Below are positions 8,592 through 17,935 of a DNA stretch of 64,000 nt, piece by piece. The translations under genes were made by a program, and so were the position numbers. The first letter of the stretch is position 1. Every line of letters begins with the position of its first letter. This DNA comes from Caulobacteraceae bacterium (GTDB taxonomy: Bacteria > Pseudomonadota > Alphaproteobacteria > Caulobacterales > Caulobacteraceae). The stretch is from assembly GCA_947452365.1 (NCBI GenBank), contig CANGCO010000005.1, forward strand, positions 1 through 64,000. The letters run 5' to 3'. Below the pieces are notes generated by a model. It saw only the letters and a list, made by a program, of their open reading frames with translations, was not told the DNA's origin and did no database searches.

Positions 8592-10694
8592 ATGTCCGCT
8601 TCTGTGCCCCCCGATCGTGCCGAGGCCAGCGGCAAGGCTGTGCCTGATGAGGGGCGTCGGCACCAGCTGATCGAAATGACCATTGATAGTCTGGCCCAGT
8701 GCGGGTTTGTTGGCTCGACCCTGGCTGAAATCACCGAACGGGCCGGGGTCAAGCCTGGCCTTGTGGCGCATTATTTCGGCGATAAGGAAGGCCTATTAGA
8801 GGCAACATTTCGGACCCTGACCCGTAATCTGGGGCTGCGTATGCGTGAAAGACTGGGTCAGGCGACTGGCCCTCGCGCGCGGGTCCAGGCCGTGATCGAT
8901 GCCAATCTCGACCCCAAGGAATTTGATCAGCGCACGGGCGCCGCCTGGCTGGCCTTTTGGGGTCAGGTCCCGCATAGCCCATCCTTGAGCCGGGTTCAGA
9001 GGGTCTATCAGCGCCGCATGCTGTCCAATCTTCGCGGTGCCTTAAAGGCCCTATTGCCAACCGCCGAGGCCGCAAGGCTGGCGGCCATGATCGCGGCCAT
9101 GATTGACGGGGTCTGGCTAAGAGCGGCCCTGTCCAATTGGCAAGAGGCCGATAGCGGCGGCGCACGCGCCATGTTGACGGCCTTTGTCGATAGCCGCCTT
9201 GCCATGGCGCCAATTGTGCAAGCGCCGGTCGCGCAAGGGCCCGATCTTCACCGCAATCATATTGGTGGCCGTTTCGTAACAGGCTCTGGCCAGACCTTTG
9301 ATACGGTCAATCCCGCCACGGGCGAGGTGATTGGCACGGTTGAGATCGCCGATGCGGCCATGGTTGAACAGGCGGTTGAGGCCGCGCGGCGCGGCCAAAA
9401 GATCTGGGCTGCTATGACCGGGGCTGAACGCGGCCGGGTATTGCACCGCACCGCCGAATTACTGCGCGCTGCCAATGACGAACTGGCCTTGCTTGAGACA
9501 CTTGATACCGGAAAACCGATCCAGGAGACCTCGGCCGTCGATGTGCTGTCTGGCGCCGATTGCCTGGAATACTATGCCGGCATGGCGGCAACCCTAGTTG
9601 GTCAGCATGTCGATCTCGGCAGCCAGGCCTTTGGCTATGTTCGTCGCGAGCCCTTGGGCGTGGTCGCCGCGATCGGGGCCTGGAATTATCCGATCCAGAT
9701 TGCCTGCTGGAAGGCGGCCCCGGCCTTGGCTTGCGGCAATGCGATGATTTTTAAGCCGTCTGACCTGACACCCCTAACGGCGCTAAGGCTAGCAGAGATC
9801 TTTGTGCAGGCGGGCCTGCCAGACGGCGTGTTCAATGTGGTGCAGGGCGGGGTCGAAACCGGACGGCTCTTGTCGCGCCACCCAGCAATCGAAAAGATTT
9901 CCCTGACCGGCGCGGTTGAGACCGGCAAGAAGGTCATGGCCGATGCGGCCACCACATTAAAATCGGTAACCATGGAATTAGGCGGCAAGTCACCCCTGAT
10001 TGTGTTTGACGATGCCAGCCTTGATAATGCCGTGTCCGGCGCCCTGATGGCCAATTTTTATTCAGCGGGCGAGGTCTGTTCGAATGGCACACGCGTGTTT
10101 GTGCATTCCAAGGTCAAGGCCGCCTTCCTCGAAAAGCTGCTGGCCCGTACAGCCCAGATGGTGATTGGTGATCCGCAAGATGGTGCGACCCATGTCGGGG
10201 CCCTAATTTCACGCGATCACATGACCAAGGTGCTGGGCTATATTGCAAAGGGCAAGGCGCAGGGCGCAAATTTGTTATGCGGCGGCGAGGCCCTGACCCA
10301 TGGGGCTTTTGCCAAGGGCAATTTCGTGTCGCCCGCCGTGTTTGACGGCTGCACCGACGATATGACGATTGTGCGCGAGGAAATCTTTGGCCCGGTCATG
10401 TCGGTCTTGAGTTTTGACGATGAGGATGAGGTGGTGGCCCGCGCCAATAATACTGCCTTTGGCTTGTCGGCAGCGGTCTTTACCAATGACCTGACCCGCG
10501 CGCACAGGGTGATTGCGCGGCTTGAGGCTGGGACCTGCTGGATCAATCAGTACAATGTCACGCCGATCGAGCTGCCGTTTGGCGGTTATAAACAGTCGGG
10601 CATTGGCCGGGAAAATGGCCATGCGGCTATTGAGCACTATACCCAACTCAAGAGTGTCTATGTCGCGCTCGGCGACATTGATGCGCCCTATTAG
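8592..10694 (+). CDS. betI-betB: Fused BetI-type TetR regulator and betaine aldehyde dehydrogenase
   Basis: One uninterrupted 700-aa ORF: N-terminal TetR/BetI ([33 protein letters not shown]) then complete ALDH ([37 protein letters not shown]). Confidence 0.88.
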   Translation: MSASVPPDRAEASGKAVPDEGRRHQLIEMTIDSLAQCGFVGSTLAEITERAGVKPGLVAHYFGDKEGLLEATFRTLTRNLGLRMRERLGQATGPRARVQAVIDANLDPKEFDQRTGAAWLAFWGQVPHSPSLSRVQRVYQRRMLSNLRGALKALLPTAEAARLAAMIAAMIDGVWLRAALSNWQEADSGGARAMLTAFVDSRLAMAPIVQAPVAQGPDLHRNHIGGRFVTGSGQTFDTVNPATGEVIGTVEIADAAMVEQAVEAARRGQKIWAAMTGAERGRVLHRTAELLRAANDELALLETLDTGKPIQETSAVDVLSGADCLEYYAGMAATLVGQHVDLGSQAFGYVRREPLGVVAAIGAWNYPIQIACWKAAPALACGNAMIFKPSDLTPLTALRLAEIFVQAGLPDGVFNVVQGGVETGRLLSRHPAIEKISLTGAVETGKKVMADAATTLKSVTMELGGKSPLIVFDDASLDNAVSGALMANFYSAGEVCSNGTRVFVHSKVKAAFLEKLLARTAQMVIGDPQDGATHVGALISRDHMTKVLGYIAKGKAQGANLLCGGEALTHGAFAKGNFVSPAVFDGCTDDMTIVREEIFGPVMSVLSFDDEDEVVARANNTAFGLSAAVFTNDLTRAHRVIARLEAGTCWINQYNVTPIELPFGGYKQSGIGRENGHAAIEHYTQLKSVYVALGDIDAPY

Positions 10695-10703
10695 GCCGCC
10701 GCT

Positions 10704-12362
10704 ATGACCCAGATTTTTGACTATATCATTGTCGGTGCAGGCTCTGCGGGCTGTGTTTTGGCCAATCGCTTAAGCGAAGATGGCAAGCATTCGGTTCTGG
10801 TGCTGGAATCGGGCGGCAGCGACCGGTCGATCTTCATCCAGATGCCGACGGCCCTATCCATTCCGATGAATAATCCGCGTTATATCTGGGATTATGAGGC
10901 CGAGCCTGAACCCGCTCTAGGTGGGCGGCGCATTCATACGCCGAGGGGCCGGGTGCTGGGCGGATCCTCCTCGATTAATGGCCTTGTTTATATTCGCGGC
11001 AATCCGCTGGATTTCCAGCGCTGGCAAGATGAGGGCGCCAATGGCTGGTCCTATGCCGATGTCTTGCCCTATTTTAAGCGTGCGGAGGACCGCGCAGAGG
11101 GCGGCGATGCCTATCGTGGCGCAGGCGGCCCGCTCAAGACCCAGTATGGTAGCTTAAACAATCCACTGCACGAGGCCTGGCTGCAATCGGCCAAGGCGGC
11201 GGGATATCCTTTGACCACCGACGTCAATGGCCGCCAACAAGAAGGCTTTGGCCGTATGGATATGACGGTCGGGGAGGGGCGACGCTGGAGTGCAGCCAAT
11301 GCCTATCTTAGACCGGCGCTAAAGCGGCCCAACCTGACGGTCTTGACCGAGGCCCTCGTGTCCAAGGTGGTGTTCGAAGCCAAGCGCGCGGTCGGTGTTC
11401 GTTATAGCCGCGGCGGCCAAGCCTTTGAAGCCAAGGCCAGGGCCGAGGTAATCTTGGCCGGGGGCGCGATCAATTCGCCGCAATTGTTGAAACTGTCGGG
11501 GATTGGTCCGGCGGCAGAGCTGGCCAGTCACGGGGTCGAGGTGGTTTGTGACCGCCCCGGCGTTGGCGAAAACCTGCAAGACCATTTGGAATTCTATTTT
11601 CAGATCGCCAGCAAAAAGCCGGTCACGCTTTATTCGGCCATGAATCCCTTGGCCAAGGCCCTGATTGGCGCGCGCTGGATCTTGTTTAAGGACGGGCTGG
11701 GTGCGACCAACCATTTCGAAAGCTGCGGCTTTATTCGCAGCCGCGCAGGCATTGCCTATCCCGATATCCAGTATCATTTCTTGCCGCTCGCTGTGACCTA
11801 TGATGGTCAGTCCATGGCCAAGCAGCATGGCTTTCAGGCCCATGTTGGCCCCATGCGGTCCAAGAGCCGGGGCTGGGTGCGGCTAAGATCGGCTGATCCT
11901 GCGGCCAAGCCCGAAATTCGCTTTAACTATATGAGCCACCCCGATGACTGGACCGAGATGCGGGCCTGCGTGCGCCTAACCCGCGAAATCTTTGCGCAAG
12001 GCCCGTTTGATCCCTATCGCGGCGAGGAATTGCAGCCGGGCAAGGACGCGATCAGCGACGAGGCCATTGACGCCTTTATTCGCGACAAGGTCGAGACCGC
12101 CTATCACCCGTCCTGCAGCTGCAAGATGGGCCGGGTGGATGACCCCATGGCTGTCGTGGATACTCAAGCCCGGGTGATTGGGGTGACGGGCCTAAGAGTG
12201 GTTGATGCCTCGATCATGCCCTCGATTACGACGGGCAATCTAAATGCCCCGACCCTTATGCTGGCGGAAAAGGCGGCCGATCATATTCTGGGCAAGCCCT
12301 TATTGCCGCCGTCTAATGCGGACTTCTATCAGGCTGCTGATTGGCAGACAGCGCAGCGTTGA
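10704..12362 (+). CDS. betA: Choline dehydrogenase (GMC family)
   Basis: [44 protein letters not shown]; operon with betI-betB. Confidence 0.92.
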   Translation: MTQIFDYIIVGAGSAGCVLANRLSEDGKHSVLVLESGGSDRSIFIQMPTALSIPMNNPRYIWDYEAEPEPALGGRRIHTPRGRVLGGSSSINGLVYIRGNPLDFQRWQDEGANGWSYADVLPYFKRAEDRAEGGDAYRGAGGPLKTQYGSLNNPLHEAWLQSAKAAGYPLTTDVNGRQQEGFGRMDMTVGEGRRWSAANAYLRPALKRPNLTVLTEALVSKVVFEAKRAVGVRYSRGGQAFEAKARAEVILAGGAINSPQLLKLSGIGPAAELASHGVEVVCDRPGVGENLQDHLEFYFQIASKKPVTLYSAMNPLAKALIGARWILFKDGLGATNHFESCGFIRSRAGIAYPDIQYHFLPLAVTYDGQSMAKQHGFQAHVGPMRSKSRGWVRLRSADPAAKPEIRFNYMSHPDDWTEMRACVRLTREIFAQGPFDPYRGEELQPGKDAISDEAIDAFIRDKVETAYHPSCSCKMGRVDDPMAVVDTQARVIGVTGLRVVDASIMPSITTGNLNAPTLMLAEKAADHILGKPLLPPSNADFYQAADWQTAQR

Positions 12363-12487
12363 TGGGCGATTAGCAAAGCTTTTTTGACCTGGGCACCGGG
12401 ACTTTAGGTGCAAGTGTTTAAGGCCAAAAAACAGCCGCGGTTTGGGCACGGGCCCAAGGATAAGTCGGCTTAAGAGGGGATTTAGCA

Positions 12488-14827
12488 ATGACCAAGACTA
12501 AGACGATCCAGGCTCGCATGATGCGCCACCTATTGCTGACCAGTGCCGCCGCCAGTGCAGTCATGGCGCTTCCGGCCTTTGCCGCTGAGCCTGCCGCATC
12601 GGCTGCACCCGAGGCTGAACAGGTCGATACGATCTTGGTGACGGCTCAGCGCCGCGAACAGCGCCTGCAAGATGTCGGCATTGCCGTGTCGGTTGTTGGG
12701 GCCCAACAGATGGCGGCTATGGGCCTGAAGGACTCCACAGACCTGGTCCGAAGCGTGCCGAGCCTAAAGCTCAACGAATACACGCCGTCAGCGGTCGTGT
12801 TCAATATTCGCGGTGTTTCGCAGAACGATTTTGGCGATGAGCAAGAGCCGCCGGTTGCGGTCTATCAAGACGATTCCTATGCCAGCTCGTTTGTGTCGGC
12901 CGGCTTTCCCATGTTTGACCTTGCGCGGATCGAGGTCCTGCGCGGGCCGCAAGGCACACTATTTGGTCGCAATGCCACAGGCGGCGCGATCCAGTTTATT
13001 TCCAATAAGCCGACCAAGGATTTCAGCGCCTATGTGACGGCGGGCTATGGCAGCTACAATACGGCCAATGCCGAGGGCGCGATTTCGGGTCCAATCAATG
13101 ACCGCATGCAGATGCGGCTATCGGGTATGGCCGTTGATGGCGAAGGCTATCTGACCAGCATCTATCCCGGCGTCAAAAGCCGCGGCGCTGAGCATCACTG
13201 GGCGGTACGCGACATCCTTGCCTGGCAGCCGACCGACAAGGTTGATGTTGAGCTGAATGTTCGATTTGCCCGCAATCCGCATGAACATTCGGCGGGTATG
13301 TATTCCTGGGAAGCGGCCTATCCCAATGCTGATGGTCAGGGCACCTATCTGCCAGCTAATCAGGTCAATCCCTTGCTCAACGACCCTACGGCAGCACCTG
13401 GCACCGATCTGAGCGGTTTTCGCAATGATGCGATCAGCGTGCCGCGCGGCGGCAAGCCCTGGCGCGTGGCGGCAACGGGTCCGTCCTATACCGATCGCAG
13501 CCTGTTCAGCACCAATCTGAAAGTCTCCTTCCCGGTTGGGCCTTTTGCAGTCACATCCATCACGGATGTACAGTCCAACCAGAAGGATTACCGCGAGGAT
13601 GCGAGTGCCTCGCCAAATAATGTTGTGGTCTTTTTACAAGGCGCCGATGTTCAGCAATTTAGCCAAGAAGTGCGCGCCTCCGCCAATTTTGGCGATCATG
13701 AGCTTGTGGTTGGCGCTTTTGGCATGGCCATAGATGGGGCCTATACTGCGGCCTATACCTTCCCGATCTATCCGTTTACACCCGATGTTCGTTTTACGGA
13801 AAAGACCAAGTCCTATGCAATCTTTGCGCAGGATGAATGGACCTTGCCAAATAATTTCAAGGCCATTTTTGGAGCGCGCTATTGGCATGACAATCGCAAT
13901 GTCAATTATACGGCCATTGACGATACCGGTGAGATTATCCGATTTAATACCCGTGAAGTCGTAGCCATTAATGGCTCGACCGGCCTGTCGGCGCTCGACG
14001 GTGTGACCCTGAGGCCGTCGGATGCCGACAAGGACTATGCGGATTATTCGGTTCGGGCTGAAATCGATTATAAGCCCAGCGATAATCTGCTGGTCTATGC
14101 CAGCTTTAATCGCGGCACCAAGAGCGGCGGCTTTACCCTGTCGACCTCTACGCCAACGGCGGGCTATGAGTCCTTCTTCCTCAATGGCATCCCCTATAAG
14201 CCTGAAGTGCTGAATGCCTATGAGGTCGGCATCAAGGCGACCTTGCCAAAGCGCACGATCTTGAACCTGACGGCCTTCCATTATGACTATCAGGACTACC
14301 AGGCCTTTACCCAGTATGGGCTTGTCCAGACGGTTGTGAACCGCGATGCCAAGCAGGACGGGTTTGAGGCGGAATTGACCACCCATCCCATCCAAGGCTT
14401 GACCGTCCAGGCCAATGCGTCTGTGCTGGATAATGTGGTCAAGAATGTCAGCCTGCCCAATGGCGATATTCGCGACCGCAAACTGCCCCAGGCCCCAAAG
14501 TTTTCGGGCCAGGGTCTGGTGCGCTATGACATGCCAACCTCGCTTGGCGATGTGTCCTTGCAGGCCGATGCGCAGTTTACGGGGAAGTTCTGCTTCTCGG
14601 TCCTGTGCTCGCCGGTCGAGCGCGAGGGGGCCCATACGGTCTATAATGCCCGCATCGGCTTCACGCCCAAGAACAAGCCTTGGGAAGCCTCAATCTTCGT
14701 CAATAATATCAGCTCGGAAATCTACCGGGTCTATACGTTCGACGTCGCGGCCTATACCGGCCAGATCCCTAGCGTCTATGCCCGTCCGCGCAGCGGCGGC
14801 GTGACAGTGACCTACCGCTTTAACTAA
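12488..14827 (+). CDS. TonB-dependent receptor
   Basis: Signal peptide, TonB box-like DTILVTAQRREQ, plug domain RIEVLRGPQGTLFGRNATGGAI, C-terminal aromatic YRFN. Confidence 0.93.
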   Translation: MTKTKTIQARMMRHLLLTSAAASAVMALPAFAAEPAASAAPEAEQVDTILVTAQRREQRLQDVGIAVSVVGAQQMAAMGLKDSTDLVRSVPSLKLNEYTPSAVVFNIRGVSQNDFGDEQEPPVAVYQDDSYASSFVSAGFPMFDLARIEVLRGPQGTLFGRNATGGAIQFISNKPTKDFSAYVTAGYGSYNTANAEGAISGPINDRMQMRLSGMAVDGEGYLTSIYPGVKSRGAEHHWAVRDILAWQPTDKVDVELNVRFARNPHEHSAGMYSWEAAYPNADGQGTYLPANQVNPLLNDPTAAPGTDLSGFRNDAISVPRGGKPWRVAATGPSYTDRSLFSTNLKVSFPVGPFAVTSITDVQSNQKDYREDASASPNNVVVFLQGADVQQFSQEVRASANFGDHELVVGAFGMAIDGAYTAAYTFPIYPFTPDVRFTEKTKSYAIFAQDEWTLPNNFKAIFGARYWHDNRNVNYTAIDDTGEIIRFNTREVVAINGSTGLSALDGVTLRPSDADKDYADYSVRAEIDYKPSDNLLVYASFNRGTKSGGFTLSTSTPTAGYESFFLNGIPYKPEVLNAYEVGIKATLPKRTILNLTAFHYDYQDYQAFTQYGLVQTVVNRDAKQDGFEAELTTHPIQGLTVQANASVLDNVVKNVSLPNGDIRDRKLPQAPKFSGQGLVRYDMPTSLGDVSLQADAQFTGKFCFSVLCSPVEREGAHTVYNARIGFTPKNKPWEASIFVNNISSEIYRVYTFDVAAYTGQIPSVYARPRSGGVTVTYRFN

Positions 14828-14834
14828 TATTATA

Positions 14835-14867
14835 GGGCGGGGGCCTTTGGTTCCCGCCCGCCTTTTT
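14835..14867 (+). terminator. Rho-independent terminator
   Basis: GGGCGGG...CCCGCCC stem followed by GCCTTTTT between convergent genes. Confidence 0.75.
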
Positions 14868-14870
14868 GCT

Positions 14871-15944
14871 CTAGCGGCGCGACAAGGCCTTGAGGATCTC
14901 GGCCGCGCCGCATATGCCGATAATGCCATTCTCATCGGTCAAGGCCACAGACGCGCCCGTGGTATGGACCATGCGTACCAGTTCATCCAAGCGTGTGGTT
15001 ACAGGCGCTAGGGCTAGGCCCTTGGCGTCCAGGGCATCTGTGACGGGCCGCATGGCCTGGGCACCGGTCAGGACGCTTAAGGGGTTCATGTGCTGAACAA
15101 ATTGGGCCACATAATCATTGGCCGGGCGCAGAATTATGTCTTCAGGCTGGCCAGTCTGGATGATGCGCCCACCCTCCATGATCGAGATCTGGTCGCCAAG
15201 CTTCAGCGCCTCGTCCAGATCATGACTGACAAACAATATGGTTTTTTGCACCGTGTTTTGCAGGCTGATCAGCTCGTCCTGAAGGCGGGTGCGGATCAGG
15301 GGATCGAGCGCGGAAAACGGCTCGTCCATTAGCAGGATATCGGCCTCAGTCGCAAAGGCGCGGGCTAGGCCGACGCGTTGCTGCATGCCGCCCGATAGGT
15401 CCTGGGTCTTGCGATCGGCCCATTCGGTCAGGCCAACCAGGGCAAGATAGGTATCGACCTTTTGCTGGCGCTGGGCCTTGTCCATGCCGCGAAACTCAAG
15501 GCCCAGCCCAACATTGTCGCGCACTGTGCGCCAGGGCAGGAGGCCAAATTGCTGAAACACCATGGCGATTGACTGACGCCGCACGGCGCGTAGGGTATTG
15601 TCGTCGCAGGATGCGACATCGACCAGGCCGCCATTATGGCGCACTAGGACCTGGCCGGAGGTTACGGGATTTAGGCCATTGGCCGCGCGCAGCAGGGTCG
15701 ACTTGCCCGAGCCGGACAGACCCATCAGGACCGATATCTCCCCAGCCTTGATGGTCAGATTGGCATCGGCAGCGCCGAGCACCACACCGGTCTCGCTATT
15801 GATCTGGCTGCGGTCGGCATCCTTGGCCAGCAGGGTTTTAGCCTGATCGAGGGCCGTATCGCGGCGGCGACCGGTGCCGGGGGCGAACAGGATATTGACG
15901 GACTTAAACTCAATGGCTGCGGTCATGACGGGATCAAGGCTCAT
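14871..15944 (-). CDS. Choline/glycine betaine ABC transporter ATP-binding protein (ChoV/ProV-like)
   Basis: Walker A GLSGSGKST, signature LSGGMQQRVGLARA, Walker B ILLMDEPFSALDP, CBS-like C-terminus. Confidence 0.9.
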   Translation of the reverse strand: MSLDPVMTAAIEFKSVNILFAPGTGRRRDTALDQAKTLLAKDADRSQINSETGVVLGAADANLTIKAGEISVLMGLSGSGKSTLLRAANGLNPVTSGQVLVRHNGGLVDVASCDDNTLRAVRRQSIAMVFQQFGLLPWRTVRDNVGLGLEFRGMDKAQRQQKVDTYLALVGLTEWADRKTQDLSGGMQQRVGLARAFATEADILLMDEPFSALDPLIRTRLQDELISLQNTVQKTILFVSHDLDEALKLGDQISIMEGGRIIQTGQPEDIILRPANDYVAQFVQHMNPLSVLTGAQAMRPVTDALDAKGLALAPVTTRLDELVRMVHTTGASVALTDENGIIGICGAAEILKALSRR

Positions 15945-15945
15945 T

Positions 15946-17766
15946 TCAGTGGGCAGCCGATTTGGGGCGGGTCATGCGGTCAAGTATGATGGCCAAAAGC
16001 ACGATGGCAAAGCCAGCCTCAAAGCCCATGCCGACCTGAACCGTATTCAAGGCGCGCACGACCGGAACACCAAGCCCGCCGGCACCAACCAGGGCGGCGA
16101 TGACCACCATGGACAGGCTGAGCATAATGCACTGGGTGATTCCGGCGACAATATTGGGCATGGCCGAGGGCAGTTCGATTGACCACAGAAGTTGAAACCT
16201 GGTCGCGCCAAAGGCCTGACCGGCCTCGATCAAGGGCCTGGGTGTTGAGGAGATGCCGAGGTGGGTTAGGCGCACCGGAGCGGGCAGGGCAAAGATCACG
16301 GTCGAGATCAGGCCCGGCACGACGCCAAGGCCAAACAGGACCAGGGTCGGGATCAAATAGACAAAGGTCGGCAAGGTCTGCATCAAATCGAGCACTGGAT
16401 GCATGGCCCGATAGAGCCAGGGCCGATGGGCTGCGGCTATGCCCAGCGGCACGCCAATGGCTGTTGAAATCAGGGCGGCAAACAAGACCAGGGACAGGGT
16501 CTCGAGCATGGCGTCCCAATAGCCTTGGTTCATGATCAAGAGCAGGGCGGCGGCGACAAAAAGGCTAAGGCCAATCGAGCGCTGTAAGAGATAGGCTAGG
16601 GCCACGACTGCGCCCAGCAAGACCAGCGGCGGCACCTGTTTGAGCAGGCCCGTAAGGCCGTCTACGGCGGCGCGGATACCGAGCGAGAGGCCATCAAAAA
16701 AGCCCTGACCGCCCGTTTTTGAGGCCTCGACCAGACGCGCCATGAGATCACCTATCGGCAATTTATGGCCTGTGATCCAGGCCTGGATGCCCTTATCTTG
16801 GCCCGGGTTCCGCGCCTTGATAACCGGCTTGCCGTCATAGGTTTCCACGCCGTCAAGCCAGCGGGCGAGCATTTGTGGGTTCTTGTCCAGCCAGGCGCGG
16901 GCCGCAGCCTTAGGCTCCTGATGTTGATCTAAAATCGCCCCCATAAGCAGGCTTTCATCGGCCAGGGTGAATTCGAGATTCTTCAATAAGCGCCCAATAT
17001 TAGGGCAGTCTTTGGAATAGCCCGCGCGGGTATTGGTATAGATGGTCGCGCCGCCAAAATTGGGCCCGAAGGTGTCATCGCCGCCTGTAAGGTACCGGAT
17101 CTGGAACCGCGTATTCATCGGGTGCGGCTCCCATCCCAAGAATACAATTGGCTTCTTGTCGCGGGTGGCGCGCTCGAGCTCGGCCAACATGCCTTGTTCG
17201 GAGGACTCAACCAGCTTGAACCCGCCAAGGCCCTTGGCATTCTTGGCAATCATGCCCAGCACCTGACGATTGCCGTCATTGCCAGCTTCCAGGCCATAGA
17301 TCTTATGGTTTAGCTGGCTGGCGAATTTGGGGATATCGGCAAAGTCCTTGAGCCCGGCATCATACAAATAGGTCGGCACTGCCAAGGTGTATTTGGCCCC
17401 GGTCAGATTAGCGCGCACTACCTCGACCGAGCCGTCCTTAACAAAGGCCTCGCGGTCCTGGGCCATGGACGGCATCCAATTGCCGAGGAATACATCGACA
17501 TCCTTATTCTTCATGGCCGCATAGGTGACCGGCACCGATAGGACGGTAATCGTGGTCTTATAGCCAAGGTCTTCGAGCACGGTGCTGGTCAAGGCTGTGG
17601 TGGCAGTGACATCGGTCCAGCCAATATCGGATAGGCGCACGGTTTGGCACTGTGGCAGCGCAGAATCCGCGCCCCAGGCTAATTGACCAGACAGGCCCAG
17701 CACGCCCAAGGCCAGCACGAGCCTATGCCAAATCAAATATAGCCGCATTGGCCAAGCCCCGCTCAT
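15946..17766 (-). CDS. Fused choline/betaine substrate-binding protein (N-terminal) and ABC permease (C-terminal)
   Basis: Signal peptide plus OpuAC/ChoX-like SBP (VFLGNWMPSMAQDREAFVKDGSVEVV, VFLGWEPHPMN) then ProW-like TM domain with EAA-like loop (EAGQAFGATRFQLLWSIELPSAMPNIVAGI). Confidence 0.87.
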   Translation of the reverse strand: MSGAWPMRLYLIWHRLVLALGVLGLSGQLAWGADSALPQCQTVRLSDIGWTDVTATTALTSTVLEDLGYKTTITVLSVPVTYAAMKNKDVDVFLGNWMPSMAQDREAFVKDGSVEVVRANLTGAKYTLAVPTYLYDAGLKDFADIPKFASQLNHKIYGLEAGNDGNRQVLGMIAKNAKGLGGFKLVESSEQGMLAELERATRDKKPIVFLGWEPHPMNTRFQIRYLTGGDDTFGPNFGGATIYTNTRAGYSKDCPNIGRLLKNLEFTLADESLLMGAILDQHQEPKAAARAWLDKNPQMLARWLDGVETYDGKPVIKARNPGQDKGIQAWITGHKLPIGDLMARLVEASKTGGQGFFDGLSLGIRAAVDGLTGLLKQVPPLVLLGAVVALAYLLQRSIGLSLFVAAALLLIMNQGYWDAMLETLSLVLFAALISTAIGVPLGIAAAHRPWLYRAMHPVLDLMQTLPTFVYLIPTLVLFGLGVVPGLISTVIFALPAPVRLTHLGISSTPRPLIEAGQAFGATRFQLLWSIELPSAMPNIVAGITQCIMLSLSMVVIAALVGAGGLGVPVVRALNTVQVGMGFEAGFAIVLLAIILDRMTRPKSAAH

Positions 17767-17935
17767 TTAACAGCCGTTCAATCGGATAGACTGGGGCAGG
17801 CGGGCAGATGGGGCAAGCGCAGATTTTTCCCATGGGTTTATTAGGGGCCTCGAATTGGCATTGGCCCATAAACTGGGCATTTTCGCCTGTGTATGCGATC
17901 ACTGCGTCTGCGGCAGAATTAGGAATCATCAGATC

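Noticed and set aside
13634-14635. 333-aa reverse-strand ORF antisense to the TonB receptor
   Set aside because: Shadow ORF in GC-rich coding DNA; no recognisable motifs and the forward gene is clear
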